A stretch of DNA of 64,000 nucleotides from Erythrobacter aureus (lineage in GTDB: Bacteria; Pseudomonadota; Alphaproteobacteria; Sphingomonadales; Sphingomonadaceae): contig NZ_CP031357.1 of NCBI RefSeq assembly GCF_003355455.1, forward strand, positions 2,334,501 through 2,398,500, written 5' to 3'. The notes under the pieces were generated by a model. The model saw only the letters and a list, made by a program, of their open reading frames with translations. It was not told the DNA's origin and did not search any database. Positions 40,256 through 49,557 of this stretch are shown here, piece after piece (positions within the stretch are counted from its first letter, which is position 1; each line of letters opens with the position of its first letter). The position numbers and the translations under genes are program-made.

Positions 40256-43243
40256 TCACTCGGCAGCTTCTTTCGCCCTTTCCAGCATGGGTTGGAGATA
40301 GCGGCCCGTATAGCTCGCTGGAACAGCGGCGACCTCTTCCGGTGTGCCTTGGGCGACCACTTCGCCTCCTCTCACGCCTCCTCCCGGTCCGAGATCAAGA
40401 ATGTAATCAGAGGTTTTTATCACATCCAGATTGTGCTCGATCACCACGACAGAGTTCCCCTGGTCCACCAGCCGGTGGAGGACTTCGAGGAGCTTGCGGA
40501 CATCCTCGAAATGGAGGCCCGTGGTGGGCTCGTCGAGGATGTAGAGCGTCTGGCCGGTGCTGCGCTTCGACAGTTCCTTGGCCAGCTTCACGCGCTGCGC
40601 CTCGCCGCCCGATAGCGTGGTCGCCTGCTGACCGACCTTGACGTAGCCCAGCCCCACCTCGTTCAGCATATGCATCTTGTCGCGGATCGGGGGGACGGCC
40701 TTGAAGAAGCCTTCCGCATCCTCGATCGTCATGTCGAGCACGTCGGCGATGGAGTGGCCCTTGAACTTCACCTCCAGCGTTTCGCGGTTGTAGCGCTTGC
40801 CGCCGCATTCCTCGCAGGTCACGTAGACGTCGGGCAGGAAGTGCATCTCGATCTTGATCAGCCCGTCGCCCTGGCACGCCTCGCAGCGGCCGCCCTTGAC
40901 GTTGAAGCTGAAGCGGCCCGGCTTGTAGCCGCGCGCCTGCGCTTCCGGCAGGCCGGCGAACCAGTCGCGGATCTGGGTGAAGGCGCCGGTATAGGTCGCC
41001 GGGTTGGAGCGCGGGGTGCGGCCGATGGGCGACTGGTCGATCTCGATCACCTTGTCGCAATATTCGAGGCCGGTGACCTTGTCGTGCGCGCCCGCGACCA
41101 CGCGTGCCCCGTTGAGCGTGCGTGCGGCGGCGGCATAGAGCGTGTCGATGGTGAAGCTGGACTTGCCCGAACCCGATACGCCGGTGATGCAGGTGAAGGT
41201 GCCGAGCGGGATGGAGGCGGTGACGTTGTCGAGATTGTTCGCCCGCGCGCCGTGGACGGTGAGCTGGTGGCCATTGCCCTTGCGGCGCTTGGCCGGAACC
41301 TCGATCTGGCGGCGGCCGGTGAGATAGTCTGCGGTAAGCGATTTCTTCGCCTTGAGCACCTGTTTGAGCGTGCCTTGCGCCACCACCTCGCCCCCGTGGA
41401 CGCCAGCGCCCGGGCCGAGATCGACCACATGGTCGGCGGCGCGGATCGCGTCCTCGTCATGCTCGACCACGATCACCGTATTGCCGAGATCGCGCAGCCG
41501 CTTGAGCGTTTCGAGCAGCCGGTCGTTGTCGCGCTGATGGAGGCCGATGCTGGGTTCGTCGAGCACGTAGAGCACGCCCGACAGGCCCGAGCCGATCTGA
41601 CTGGCGAGGCGGATGCGCTGGCTCTCCCCGCCGGACAATGTGCCCGAAGTGCGGTCGAGGTTGAGATAGTCGAGCCCGACATTGTCGAGAAAGCCCAGCC
41701 GCTCGTTGATTTCCTTGAGGATGGCCTTGGCGATCTGCTGCTGCGTGTCGGTGAGCTTGTCGGGCAGCGCGAGGAACCACTCCTTCGCATCGGCAACGCT
41801 CATCTTGGTCGGCGTGGCGATGTCGGTGCCCGCGATTTTCACCGCGAGCGCCTTCTCGTTGAGGCGCTTGCCGTGGCAGGTCTCGCATGGCTGCGCGGTC
41901 TGGAATTTGGACAGCTCCTCGCGCATCCAGGCGCTTTCGGTCTGCAACAGGCGGCGGTTCAAGTTGCCGATCACGCCTTCGAACGGCTTCTTCACCGTAT
42001 AGCTTTTGCGCCCGTCCTTGAAGGTCAGCGGTATGGCGCGGCCCTTCGTGCCGTAGAGGATGATCTCGCGAATTTCCTTGTCGAAATCCTCCCACGGGGT
42101 CTCGAGGCTGAACTCGTATTCCTTCGCAAGGCTGGCGAGCACCTGCATGTAATAGGGGCTCGGTGGGTTGCTTTTCGCCCAGGGCACCACCGCGCCCTTC
42201 TTCAAGGACAGCGCCTCGTTCGGCACGACCAGTTGCGGATCGAACAACTGCTTCTCGCCGATCCCGTCGCAAGTCGGGCAGGCGCCTTGGGGGCGTTGAA
42301 AGAGAACAGGCGCGGTTCGACTTCCTCGATGGTGAAGCCCGAGACCGGGCAGGAGAACTTCTCGGAAAAGACGATGCGATTGGCGGGCAATCCGGCGCCC
42401 TTCATTTTCTGAGTCCCTTCCCTTGAGGGAAGGGTTGGGGATGGGTGTTCGGCACCCGCGAGGTGGCACCCCCACCCCGGCCCTCCCCCGCGGGAGGGGA
42501 GGCATAACCTCGGTGACAGTCCCGTCAGCCAGATCGACATAAGCCAGCCCTTCGGCCAGTTTGAGCGCGGTTTCGAAACTGTCGGCCAGCCGCGTTTCGA
42601 GGCCCTCCTTCACCGCCAGCCGGTCGACCACCACCTCGATGTCGTGCTTGAACTTCTTGTCGAGCGCGGGCGCTTCCTCGATCGGGTACATCTCGCCGTC
42701 GATGCGCACGCGGGTGAACCCGGCCTTCTGCCACTCGGCCAGTTCCTTGCGGTATTCGCCCTTGCGTCCACGCACGACGGGGGCAAGCAGATAGAGCCGC
42801 GTGCCTTCGGGCAGCGCCATCACCCGGTCGACCATGTTGGAAACCGTCTGCGCCTGGATCGGCAGGCCGGTGGCGGGGCTGTAGGGCACGCCCACGCGCG
42901 CCCAGAGCAGGCGCATATAGTCGTAGATCTCGGTTACCGTCGCGACGGTCGAGCGCGGGTTGCGGCTGGTGGTCTTCTGCTCGATCGAGATCGCGGGGCT
43001 GAGCCCGTCGATATGCTCGACATCGGGCTTTTGCATCATTTCCAGGAATTGCCGCGCATAGGCGCTCAGGCTTTCGACATAGCGCCGCTGCCCTTCGGCA
43101 TAGATCGTATCGAAGGCGAGGCTCGATTTGCCCGATCCCGACAGGCCGGTGATCACGATCAGCGCATCGCGCGGCAAGTCGATATCGACGCCCTTGAGGT
43201 TGTGCTCCCGCGCGCCGCGGACGGAAATTTTGGTGAGTGCCAT
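40256..43243 (-). CDS. uvrA: Excinuclease ABC subunit UvrA, with repeat insertion and frame change
   Basis: 995 aa ORF. DNA-damage-sensing ATPase of nucleotide excision repair. Walker A motifs at GLSGSGKSSLAF (N-terminal) and GVSGSGKSSF, signature LSGGE twice, and the C-terminal zinc motif CEACQGDG / CEECGGKRYN. Between about residues 247 and 320 the frame is disturbed: a palindromic repeat (42414-42502) follows LADGTVTEV, the true UvrA reading (ANRIVFSEKFSCPVSGFTIE) then lies in another frame, and the frame returns at GACPTCDG after a five-G run where six are expected. The net product is full length with about 40 altered residues. The last 60-odd codons are AT-richer than the rest. Confidence 0.9.
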   Translation of the reverse strand: MALTKISVRGAREHNLKGVDIDLPRDALIVITGLSGSGKSSLAFDTIYAEGQRRYVESLSAYARQFLEMMQKPDVEHIDGLSPAISIEQKTTSRNPRSTVATVTEIYDYMRLLWARVGVPYSPATGLPIQAQTVSNMVDRVMALPEGTRLYLLAPVVRGRKGEYRKELAEWQKAGFTRVRIDGEMYPIEEAPALDKKFKHDIEVVVDRLAVKEGLETRLADSFETALKLAEGLAYVDLADGTVTEVMPPLPRGRAGVGVPPRGCRTPIPNPSLKGRDSENEGRRIARQSHRLFREVLLPGLGLHHRGSRTAPVLFQRPQGACPTCDGIGEKQLFDPQLVVPNEALSLKKGAVVPWAKSNPPSPYYMQVLASLAKEYEFSLETPWEDFDKEIREIILYGTKGRAIPLTFKDGRKSYTVKKPFEGVIGNLNRRLLQTESAWMREELSKFQTAQPCETCHGKRLNEKALAVKIAGTDIATPTKMSVADAKEWFLALPDKLTDTQQQIAKAILKEINERLGFLDNVGLDYLNLDRTSGTLSGGESQRIRLASQIGSGLSGVLYVLDEPSIGLHQRDNDRLLETLKRLRDLGNTVIVVEHDEDAIRAADHVVDLGPGAGVHGGEVVAQGTLKQVLKAKKSLTADYLTGRRQIEVPAKRRKGNGHQLTVHGARANNLDNVTASIPLGTFTCITGVSGSGKSSFTIDTLYAAAARTLNGARVVAGAHDKVTGLEYCDKVIEIDQSPIGRTPRSNPATYTGAFTQIRDWFAGLPEAQARGYKPGRFSFNVKGGRCEACQGDGLIKIEMHFLPDVYVTCEECGGKRYNRETLEVKFKGHSIADVLDMTIEDAEGFFKAVPPIRDKMHMLNEVGLGYVKVGQQATTLSGGEAQRVKLAKELSKRSTGQTLYILDEPTTGLHFEDVRKLLEVLHRLVDQGNSVVVIEHNLDVIKTSDYILDLGPGGGVRGGEVVAQGTPEEVAAVPASYTGRYLQPMLERAKEAAE
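42414..42502. repeat. Palindromic repeat inside uvrA
   Basis: Two GC-rich hairpins (CCCTTCCC-TTGA-GGGAAGGG at 42415-42434; CCTCCCCCGCGGGAGGGG near 42482-42499) flank a GGGTGTTCGGCACCC core. This is a sphingomonad intergenic repeat, here within the uvrA coding sequence. Confidence 0.8.
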
Positions 43244-43254
43244 GGGTGGCGTAT

Positions 43255-43269
43255 GTTCCTGTTGTGTTC
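43255..43269 (+). promoter_or_regulatory. LexA (SOS) box of uvrA
   Basis: GTTC-CTGTTGT-GTTC, exact seven-base spacing, 12 bases upstream of the uvrA start codon (read on the + strand). Places uvrA under LexA control. Confidence 0.85.
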
Positions 43270-43276
43270 GACCAAG

Positions 43277-43555
43277 TCAAGAGCGGCCAGCTTCCGGAGC
43301 GCATAGCGACCATCGCGGTTCCAGCCATGCGAATGGCAGGATGCCGGATATAGGAAGCGCCGACGCAGTTCCAATCACTGCGGCAACCAGTGTGGCGCCG
43401 AGAAGCGCGAGCGGGCTATCTGCTGCGGATTGTCGAATAATCGCACCCATGGCATAGAAGCGATGCCGCTTCGACAAGAGTGGAAGCACCGGGTAGCCAA
43501 TAAATGTAGCCCGTTCGACAGCACTGCGCCCCATTCGCCGGCGTGTCGCTTCCAT
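43277..43555 (-). CDS. Possible small membrane protein
   Basis: 92-codon ORF upstream of uvrA on the same strand. It has one good hydrophobic segment (LALLGATLVAAVIGTASALP) and a basic N-terminal part. No ribosome site or homologue is recognised, and it overlaps the uvrA promoter region. It may be a decayed gene remnant or a chance ORF. The rest of the 43270-43660 gap shows nothing else. Confidence 0.25.
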   Translation of the reverse strand: MEATRRRMGRSAVERATFIGYPVLPLLSKRHRFYAMGAIIRQSAADSPLALLGATLVAAVIGTASALPISGILPFAWLEPRWSLCAPEAGRS

Positions 43556-43660
43556 GGGCCAGGCGATTGACTGTTCGAATACAGGTTTGCCGCCTGTTTC
43601 GGATCAATCGGTTCGACCCTACGCTTCGATCGAGCCGTCAACACATCTGAAGGGGGGAAG

Positions 43661-44791
43661 ATGATGGAACAAACCAAACCGCAAGCGGGAGATGCCGCCC
43701 AGGCCCAAAGCGGCACGGGCGGGGGAAATGGCAAGAAACGCGACTGGCGCACGAGCGACATCCATTTGGGTGAGCGATGGGACATAGCCCGCTTTCATCC
43801 CAACGCCACGAAGGAGAATCCCGCGGCCGATGATGAAGACCTGTTCCTGTGGGACATTTATTTCGGTGCCAACTATCTGGAACGGGAAGAGCCCGCCCCC
43901 GTGGACGAGCAGGAGCTGGCCTTCAAAAGCAAGATCGAACAGACGCTGGGCGTGCTCAAGGCGATTTACCGCCCTGCCCCGGCGACCGAGAACGGGGAGA
44001 GCAGATGGGCTCGTTTCGGCAAAAAGCTACGCCGGATGATCATCGGCGCGCAGGCCGATCACCAGACCGATGCCTGGGAAAAAGAGTGCGAGGTCAGATT
44101 CAAGGAGGCCTTCGACCGGCTGTTCAGCCTGACAACGCTCGCTTTCACTGTGAAAAACGTCGATCTGCGGGCCGCCGACAGCGCCCTCGAAACGCTGCGG
44201 AATGAAACCTTGATGCGCGAAGGGAGCCGGATCAAGAACCACTACATGTTCAAGCTCGGCGCGCCTGCATTCGGCGCCGCGGTCATCTTTCTTCTGCTGT
44301 ACCTGCTTTACGACAAATCCCCGGGCTTCTTCGCCACGCTGTGCGGTGCCTATGGCGATCGGCTCGACTGGATGTGCGCGAAACCCAGCGAAACGCGCGA
44401 ATATGTCGCCCTGTTTCCTTCCGAAGTCTATCGGTTTCGCGCCATGTTCCTGTTGCTGGCGGGCTGCATGATCGGAACCTGGCTGTCATTCGCCGCGCGC
44501 AAGGTGACGCTGGCCTTCACCGATCTGGCCGAGCTGGAGGGAGATCGGCTTGCCCCGCGAATGCGCCTGCTTTTCACCGGTTCGCTGGCAGTGGTCTTCT
44601 CGCTTTTCTTTATCACCGGGGTGGTCGAATTCCGTTTCAGTTCGATGAGCACGGGCCAGGTCATGCAGAGCGGCACGATCGCCCTGCTGATCGGGTTGAT
44701 CTTCGGCCTGTTGGAACAGAGCCTGCCCGCCGCGGTCATGGATCGGGCGCGCGGGGTGTTCGAAACGGGCAAGACGAAAACCGCGCCTTAG
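43661..44791 (+). CDS. Membrane protein of unknown function
   Basis: 376 aa. The first 180 residues are hydrophilic and acidic/basic mixed, with WDIARFHPNATKENPAADDE near the start. Four hydrophobic helices follow: FGAAVIFLLLYLLY, AMFLLLAGCMIGTWLSFA, LLFTGSLAVVFSLFFITG and GTIALLIGLIFGLLEQ. The ATG follows AAGGGGGGAAG. No known family is recognised. The large cytosolic N-terminus and tight C-terminal helices suggest a regulatory or channel-like protein, but this is a guess. Confidence 0.7.
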   Translation: MMEQTKPQAGDAAQAQSGTGGGNGKKRDWRTSDIHLGERWDIARFHPNATKENPAADDEDLFLWDIYFGANYLEREEPAPVDEQELAFKSKIEQTLGVLKAIYRPAPATENGESRWARFGKKLRRMIIGAQADHQTDAWEKECEVRFKEAFDRLFSLTTLAFTVKNVDLRAADSALETLRNETLMREGSRIKNHYMFKLGAPAFGAAVIFLLLYLLYDKSPGFFATLCGAYGDRLDWMCAKPSETREYVALFPSEVYRFRAMFLLLAGCMIGTWLSFAARKVTLAFTDLAELEGDRLAPRMRLLFTGSLAVVFSLFFITGVVEFRFSSMSTGQVMQSGTIALLIGLIFGLLEQSLPAAVMDRARGVFETGKTKTAP

Positions 44792-44812
44792 AAACGAGAA
44801 CCATTCCCGACT

Positions 44813-44835
44813 CTCCCCCGTCCGGATCGGGGGAG
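44813..44835 (+). terminator. Hairpin after the unknown membrane protein
   Basis: CTCCCCCG / CGGGGGAG stem with a seven-base loop, 21 bases past the stop; no T tract, so it may be a weak terminator or repeat. Confidence 0.4.
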
Positions 44836-44982
44836 CCGCACCGACAAGCACGGCCGACGAACTATCGAGACCGCGCACATGCCGTCGCTTGCCGATGGTT
44901 CTGTGTGGTTCACCGAGTTCATATGCCGCCGCCATCGCGGGCGTGTTAGCGCATGCCATCACTACAATTCAGGGGACTTTTC

Positions 44983-47037
44983 ATGCCACGCATCCATTCG
45001 CTCGCCAGCACGGCGGCAGTCTCGGCGCTCGCGCTGGGCCTCGCGCTTTCCACACCGGCCTTCGCCGAAGAAACCACCGATGATGAAAACACCATTGTCG
45101 TCACCGGTTCGGCCAAGATCGGCGAATACGGCCTCGACCTTACCGCCCGAGATCTCACCGCCGATCCGGGCGACGATTTCGAACGCTACGCATCGGGGGC
45201 CTGGATCGACCGTACCGAGATTCCTGCGGATCGCCCCTCGGTCGGCTCGTTCTACAATCTGCGCGAGGACGTGACCGAGCAGGTCAATGGTCTCATCACC
45301 GAAGCGCCGGCGGGCACGCAATACGGCGCGCTTTACGCCAGTTTCATGAACGAGAAGGCGATCGAGAAGGTCGGCATCGCCCCGCTCAAGCGCGAACTGG
45401 CCGCGGTCGACGCGCTATCCGACAAGAGCGCATTCGCCCGCTACATGGGCGCGACTTACGCCAAATTCGGTGGCACGCTGTTCGGTGCGGCGCCCTATGC
45501 CGATCCCGACGATCCCACAATCAACGCGCTATGGATGTTCTCGGGCGGCCTCGGTCTTCCGGAAAAGGACTACTACTTCAATTCGAAGTTCGATGAGAAA
45601 CGCATCGCCTATTACGAATATCTGGTGCGCACCTTCCGCAATATCGGCGAGGAGGACCCTCGCGGCGCGGCCAGCCGCGTGATGACGTTCGAAACCTATG
45701 TCGCCCAACTCAACTGGGACGTCGAGCAGACCCGCCAGATCGAGAAGATCAACAACCCGATGTCGAGCGACGAACTGGTCGCTTATGCGCCGGGTGTCGA
45801 TTGGGCCGCATTCTTCGACGGGCACAACATCCCGCCGCAGGATCGCATCATCGTGACCGACAATACGGCGATAAAGGCAATCGCGGAACTCTTCGCCAGC
45901 ACCGATCTGGAAACGCTCCAACTGTGGCAGAAGGCCCGTGTTACGCACCAGGCCTCGCCCTATCTCAACGCAAGGATGGTCGAGAGCCGGTTTCGCTACA
46001 CCAGCGCCCTGAACGGTACGAGCGAGCAGCGCGCGCGCTGGAAACGCGCGGTCGACACGATCGATGGCTCGCTGGGCGAGCTTGTCGGCGAAGCCTATGT
46101 CGAGGAATACTTCCCCAAGATCGCGAAGACGCGGATGGACGAGCTGGTGAAGAACCTGAAGCTGGCCATGGGCGACCGCATCCGTGAAAACGACTGGATG
46201 ACTCCGGAAACCAAGCAGGCCGCGCTCGAAAAGCTCGCGCGGATGGATGTGATGGTCGGTTATCCAGAGGAGTTCCGCGACTATTCGCAGTTGCCCATGT
46301 CGCCCGACGACCTGTTCGGCAATATGGTCCGCGCGACCCGGTTCAACGCGGATTACCAGATGAGCGATCTCGGCAAGCCGGTCGACCGCAGCAAATGGGC
46401 AATGAACCCCCAGACCGTGAATGCCTATAATGGCGGGCTGGAAAACAAGATGGTCTTCCCGGCCGGCATCCTCCAGCCGCCGTTCTTCGATGCCTGGGCC
46501 GACCCCGCGGTCAACTACGGCGCCATCGGGGTGGTGATCGGCCACGAAATCAGCCACGGCTTCGACGATCAGGGCCGCAAGATCGACGCCGATGGCGCCA
46601 TCAAGGATTGGTGGACGGCCCAGGACGCGGAACGGTTCAACGCCGAAGCCAAGAAGTTCGGCGAACAATACGCCGCCTTCGAAGTCGTGCCCGGCAGCTT
46701 CATCAATCCGGACCTGACCATGGGCGAGAATATCGCCGATCTGGCCGGCGTATTGGTGGCTTACGATGCCTACAAAAAATCGCTGAATGGCGAAGAAGCG
46801 CCGGTGATCGACGGGCTGACCGGCGACCAGCGCTTCTTCCTCGCCTATGCGCAGGTGTGGCGGGCGAAGGCGCGCGAGGATTCGCTGCGCAATCAGGTCG
46901 CGACCGACCCGCACAGCCCGCCGCGCTATCGCACGATCGCGCCGCTGCGCAATGTCGATGCGTGGTACGAGGCATTCAACATCACGCCCGAGGACGAAAT
47001 GTACATTGCGCCCGAGGATCGCGTGCGCATCTGGTGA
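44983..47037 (+). CDS. M13 family zinc metallopeptidase (neprilysin-like)
   Basis: 684 aa secreted endopeptidase. Signal peptide ends near STPAFAEE (residue 25). The zinc site is VIGHEISHGFDDQGRK (HExxH) with the third ligand Glu in GENIADLAG, and NPQTVNAYNG and FPAGILQPPFFD belong to the active-site cleft. The mature N-terminus begins ENTIVVTGSAK, a motif more typical of TonB-dependent receptors. The ATG at 44983 has AGGGGACTT upstream. A strong terminator follows. Confidence 0.94.
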   Translation: MPRIHSLASTAAVSALALGLALSTPAFAEETTDDENTIVVTGSAKIGEYGLDLTARDLTADPGDDFERYASGAWIDRTEIPADRPSVGSFYNLREDVTEQVNGLITEAPAGTQYGALYASFMNEKAIEKVGIAPLKRELAAVDALSDKSAFARYMGATYAKFGGTLFGAAPYADPDDPTINALWMFSGGLGLPEKDYYFNSKFDEKRIAYYEYLVRTFRNIGEEDPRGAASRVMTFETYVAQLNWDVEQTRQIEKINNPMSSDELVAYAPGVDWAAFFDGHNIPPQDRIIVTDNTAIKAIAELFASTDLETLQLWQKARVTHQASPYLNARMVESRFRYTSALNGTSEQRARWKRAVDTIDGSLGELVGEAYVEEYFPKIAKTRMDELVKNLKLAMGDRIRENDWMTPETKQAALEKLARMDVMVGYPEEFRDYSQLPMSPDDLFGNMVRATRFNADYQMSDLGKPVDRSKWAMNPQTVNAYNGGLENKMVFPAGILQPPFFDAWADPAVNYGAIGVVIGHEISHGFDDQGRKIDADGAIKDWWTAQDAERFNAEAKKFGEQYAAFEVVPGSFINPDLTMGENIADLAGVLVAYDAYKKSLNGEEAPVIDGLTGDQRFFLAYAQVWRAKAREDSLRNQVATDPHSPPRYRTIAPLRNVDAWYEAFNITPEDEMYIAPEDRVRIW

Positions 47038-47044
47038 CCGATCG

Positions 47045-47076
47045 GGCGGCGCGCGGACCCTTGTCCGCGCGCCGCC
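47045..47076 (+). terminator. Terminator after the M13 peptidase gene
   Basis: Perfect 14-base stem GGCGGCGCGCGGAC / GTCCGCGCGCCGCC with a four-base loop, then a short TTTT 16 bases on. From here to 47363 no further gene is seen. Confidence 0.75.
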
Positions 47077-47363
47077 ACGAGGTTTTCCGTCCGCGCCTTT
47101 GCTGAGCCATGGCCGCAAGCGGGGCCAGCCGGAGACCCTTCCCGGACCGCCCTCGCAGGGTCTATCGCGTAGGCCGATTCCGTGTTGCACCCCATCGATT
47201 GACCGCCCGGACGTGGCTGCGCAGCGACGAATCGGGGACCAATGAGGCTTCGCGAACCGTTTCATAGGCAAGTCAGACACCACCGAGAGCGCATGAAATC
47301 GCATGCGCCCCGTCGCAGCGCCGGTGTCCCAACACGTTGATACTATGAAAGGTGCCTCTCCAC

Positions 47364-48284
47364 ATGGACAAGGACACCGCGCATTATTCGAACGAGACCG
47401 CCGGGAAACCGCCGTCTCCGGCACAACGCGCGCAGAACGACGCCAAGCTCAGGGCGATCCTCGACGATCTCAACCGTCCGCTCGACGATGTCGATTGGGC
47501 GCATACCACTTTGCGCGGCAAAAAGGGTGAAAAGCCCGAGAGCTTTCTGAAACGCCGTCGCCGCGAGCGCCAGCATCGCCGCGATCTGCGCCAGGCGCGC
47601 CGGGCGGCCGCGCGGGCCTTCGATGTTAGGCCCAAAATGTCCACCCGCAAACGGGCCACGCTGATGCTGGGTGCGGGCGCGCTGGGGCTGACTGCATTCA
47701 CCGGCCCGCCCAAAGCGCGTAAGGCCATGGCCCCTTCCAGCGCCATCGAGATGGTTCACGATGCCCGGAGCGCACGCCAGCCCGCCCCGTTAATCAAGGC
47801 GAGCGATACGTTCAAACAGGCCCTGATCGAAGAAGAGGGCGTGCGATTCACCGTCTATCGCGATGTCGCGGGCTATCCGACCGTCGGCGTTGGCCATCTC
47901 GTCGAACCCGAAGACGGATTGAGAGTTGGCGACCGGATTAGCGAGCAACAGGTCTTGGAATTTCTCGAGGCCGACCTCGCCGAAGCCGAACAGGGGGTCC
48001 GCCAACTGGTCGGCGATCTGCCGCTCTACCAGCACGAGTTCGATGCCCTGCTCGATCTCGTTTACAATGTCGGTATCGGCAATGTGTCGCCGGAAAAGAG
48101 CCCCCGCCTCAATGCCGCCATCGATGCGGGCGATTACGAGCGTATCGCGGCCGAGCTCGATTACACCCATGCGGGCGGCAAATTCGCCAAGGGGCTGCAA
48201 TATCGCAGCGAACGCCGTGCCAAGATATTCATGGACGCGTCTTACGACGATCCGCGCGAAACCGCCGGATGGAATTCCGCCTAG
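47364..48284 (+). CDS. Phage-type lysozyme (GH24) with long N-terminus
   Basis: 306 aa. The first 140 residues are highly basic, with RRRRERQHRRDLRQARRAA and a hydrophobic segment (TLMLGAGALGLTAFTGPP) that may be a membrane anchor or signal-arrest. The C-terminal half is a T4-lysozyme-like domain with the Glu-Asp-Thr catalytic set in EEEGVRFTVYRDVAGYPTVG and YNVGIGNVSPEKSPRLNAA. It cleaves peptidoglycan glycan strands. No holin or phage genes are nearby, so it is probably a domesticated cell-wall enzyme. Confidence 0.85.
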   Translation: MDKDTAHYSNETAGKPPSPAQRAQNDAKLRAILDDLNRPLDDVDWAHTTLRGKKGEKPESFLKRRRRERQHRRDLRQARRAAARAFDVRPKMSTRKRATLMLGAGALGLTAFTGPPKARKAMAPSSAIEMVHDARSARQPAPLIKASDTFKQALIEEEGVRFTVYRDVAGYPTVGVGHLVEPEDGLRVGDRISEQQVLEFLEADLAEAEQGVRQLVGDLPLYQHEFDALLDLVYNVGIGNVSPEKSPRLNAAIDAGDYERIAAELDYTHAGGKFAKGLQYRSERRAKIFMDASYDDPRETAGWNSA

Positions 48285-48361
48285 GATCCGGGCCTTGGCT
48301 TACCTTGCCTTTACAATCGGCATGGTAGTGCTTCCTTCGCAAGAGCAACAGGCGCAGGACC

Positions 48362-49519
48362 ATGGCGGCGGCAGAGAACGACGAGTACGATGAGGATTGG
48401 CGCACGGAGCGTCTCCATCTTCTCGTCCATTCGACGGCCGAGACCGAGCGCCGGACCCTACCCGCCAATATTGCCGGAACCCTGTTGGTCATCGGGGCCG
48501 CCCAATCGCTACCCAATGCGACCGACTTCCATATTCCCATGCTGCTCCGCTTCGTGGCGTTGTTCGCGACGGCGCTGCTCTACCGAACGATCCGCCAAAG
48601 GCTGGACGCGAAGGCGAGCACGCTGGTCCCGATGCGCATGGCTTCGGGCGTCGCGGCTTTCGGCGGAGCGAGTTGGGCGAGCATAGTCCTTCCGATATTC
48701 CTCGATCCCTATCTGCATCCCGCATCCTATATCGTGACGGCGGGGGTATTCATCAGCGTGGCGCTGGTCATAACCAGCACTTCGGCGATCAAGCATATCG
48801 CGATCCCCTACACTATCGGCTTCGTCGCGACATTTCTCGGCGCACTGGTATTCATACCGCTGAACACCGCGATCTGGCTCGCGGGCGGCTTGGCCTTCAT
48901 CATGAGCGGGATCGTCATCTTCAGTGTGGGAAGCGGCCGCCAACGACTGGAGACGGCGAACACCTGGGTTCACAACCGGCGACTCACCGAAGATCTCGAG
49001 GAAGCGCTGGCACGGGCGGAATTTCTCGCCATACGCGATCCGCTGACGGGATTGTACAACCGGCGGGCCTTGTTCGAGGACCGGATATACGAGAATGCGC
49101 CGGGCGACCGCTATCACGTGCTGATCGTCGATCTGGATCACTTCAAACAGGTCAACGACCGGTTCGGCCACGATACGGGCGACCGCGTTCTGATCGGCGT
49201 CGCAACCGCCATTCGCGATGTCCTTCGCAGCCTTCCCGGCGAAGGGCATCTCGCCGCGCGGCTGGGCGGCGAGGAGTTCGCAGTGTTTCTCGCCATCGCC
49301 GACGATACGAAAGCCGAAAACGCTGCCGAACGCCTGCGCGCGGTGTGTCATCGGGTTGCCGTCAGGTTCGGGCTCCCGCCCGGCGTCGGCACGGCATCGA
49401 TCGGGATTTCCTCGATGCCGCGCGGAGAACATGTTAGCGAAGCCTTGCAGCGCGCCGACAATGCACTCTACGAAGCCAAGGAAAGTGGCCGCAATCGCGT
49501 CAAGCGGCAGGTCGCCTGA
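48362..49519 (+). CDS. Membrane-bound diguanylate cyclase (GGDEF)
   Basis: 385 aa. Six or so hydrophobic helices occupy residues 35-200. The C-terminal GGDEF domain is intact: DPLTGLYNRRALFEDRIYE, VDLDHFKQVNDRFGHDTGDR and the active site RLGGEEFAVFLA. It makes cyclic di-GMP. The RxxD inhibitory site five residues before GGEEF is absent, so product feedback may be lacking. Start at 48362 follows AGGACC. Confidence 0.92.
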   Translation: MAAAENDEYDEDWRTERLHLLVHSTAETERRTLPANIAGTLLVIGAAQSLPNATDFHIPMLLRFVALFATALLYRTIRQRLDAKASTLVPMRMASGVAAFGGASWASIVLPIFLDPYLHPASYIVTAGVFISVALVITSTSAIKHIAIPYTIGFVATFLGALVFIPLNTAIWLAGGLAFIMSGIVIFSVGSGRQRLETANTWVHNRRLTEDLEEALARAEFLAIRDPLTGLYNRRALFEDRIYENAPGDRYHVLIVDLDHFKQVNDRFGHDTGDRVLIGVATAIRDVLRSLPGEGHLAARLGGEEFAVFLAIADDTKAENAAERLRAVCHRVAVRFGLPPGVGTASIGISSMPRGEHVSEALQRADNALYEAKESGRNRVKRQVA

Positions 49520-49557
49520 ACTTTTCCAATACGCCGGTCGAGCGGCGCTGCCCATCT

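Noticed and set aside
40670..42412. 580-codon plus-strand ORF opposite uvrA
   Set aside because: Antisense shadow of uvrA, whose ATPase motifs are unmistakable on the minus strand.
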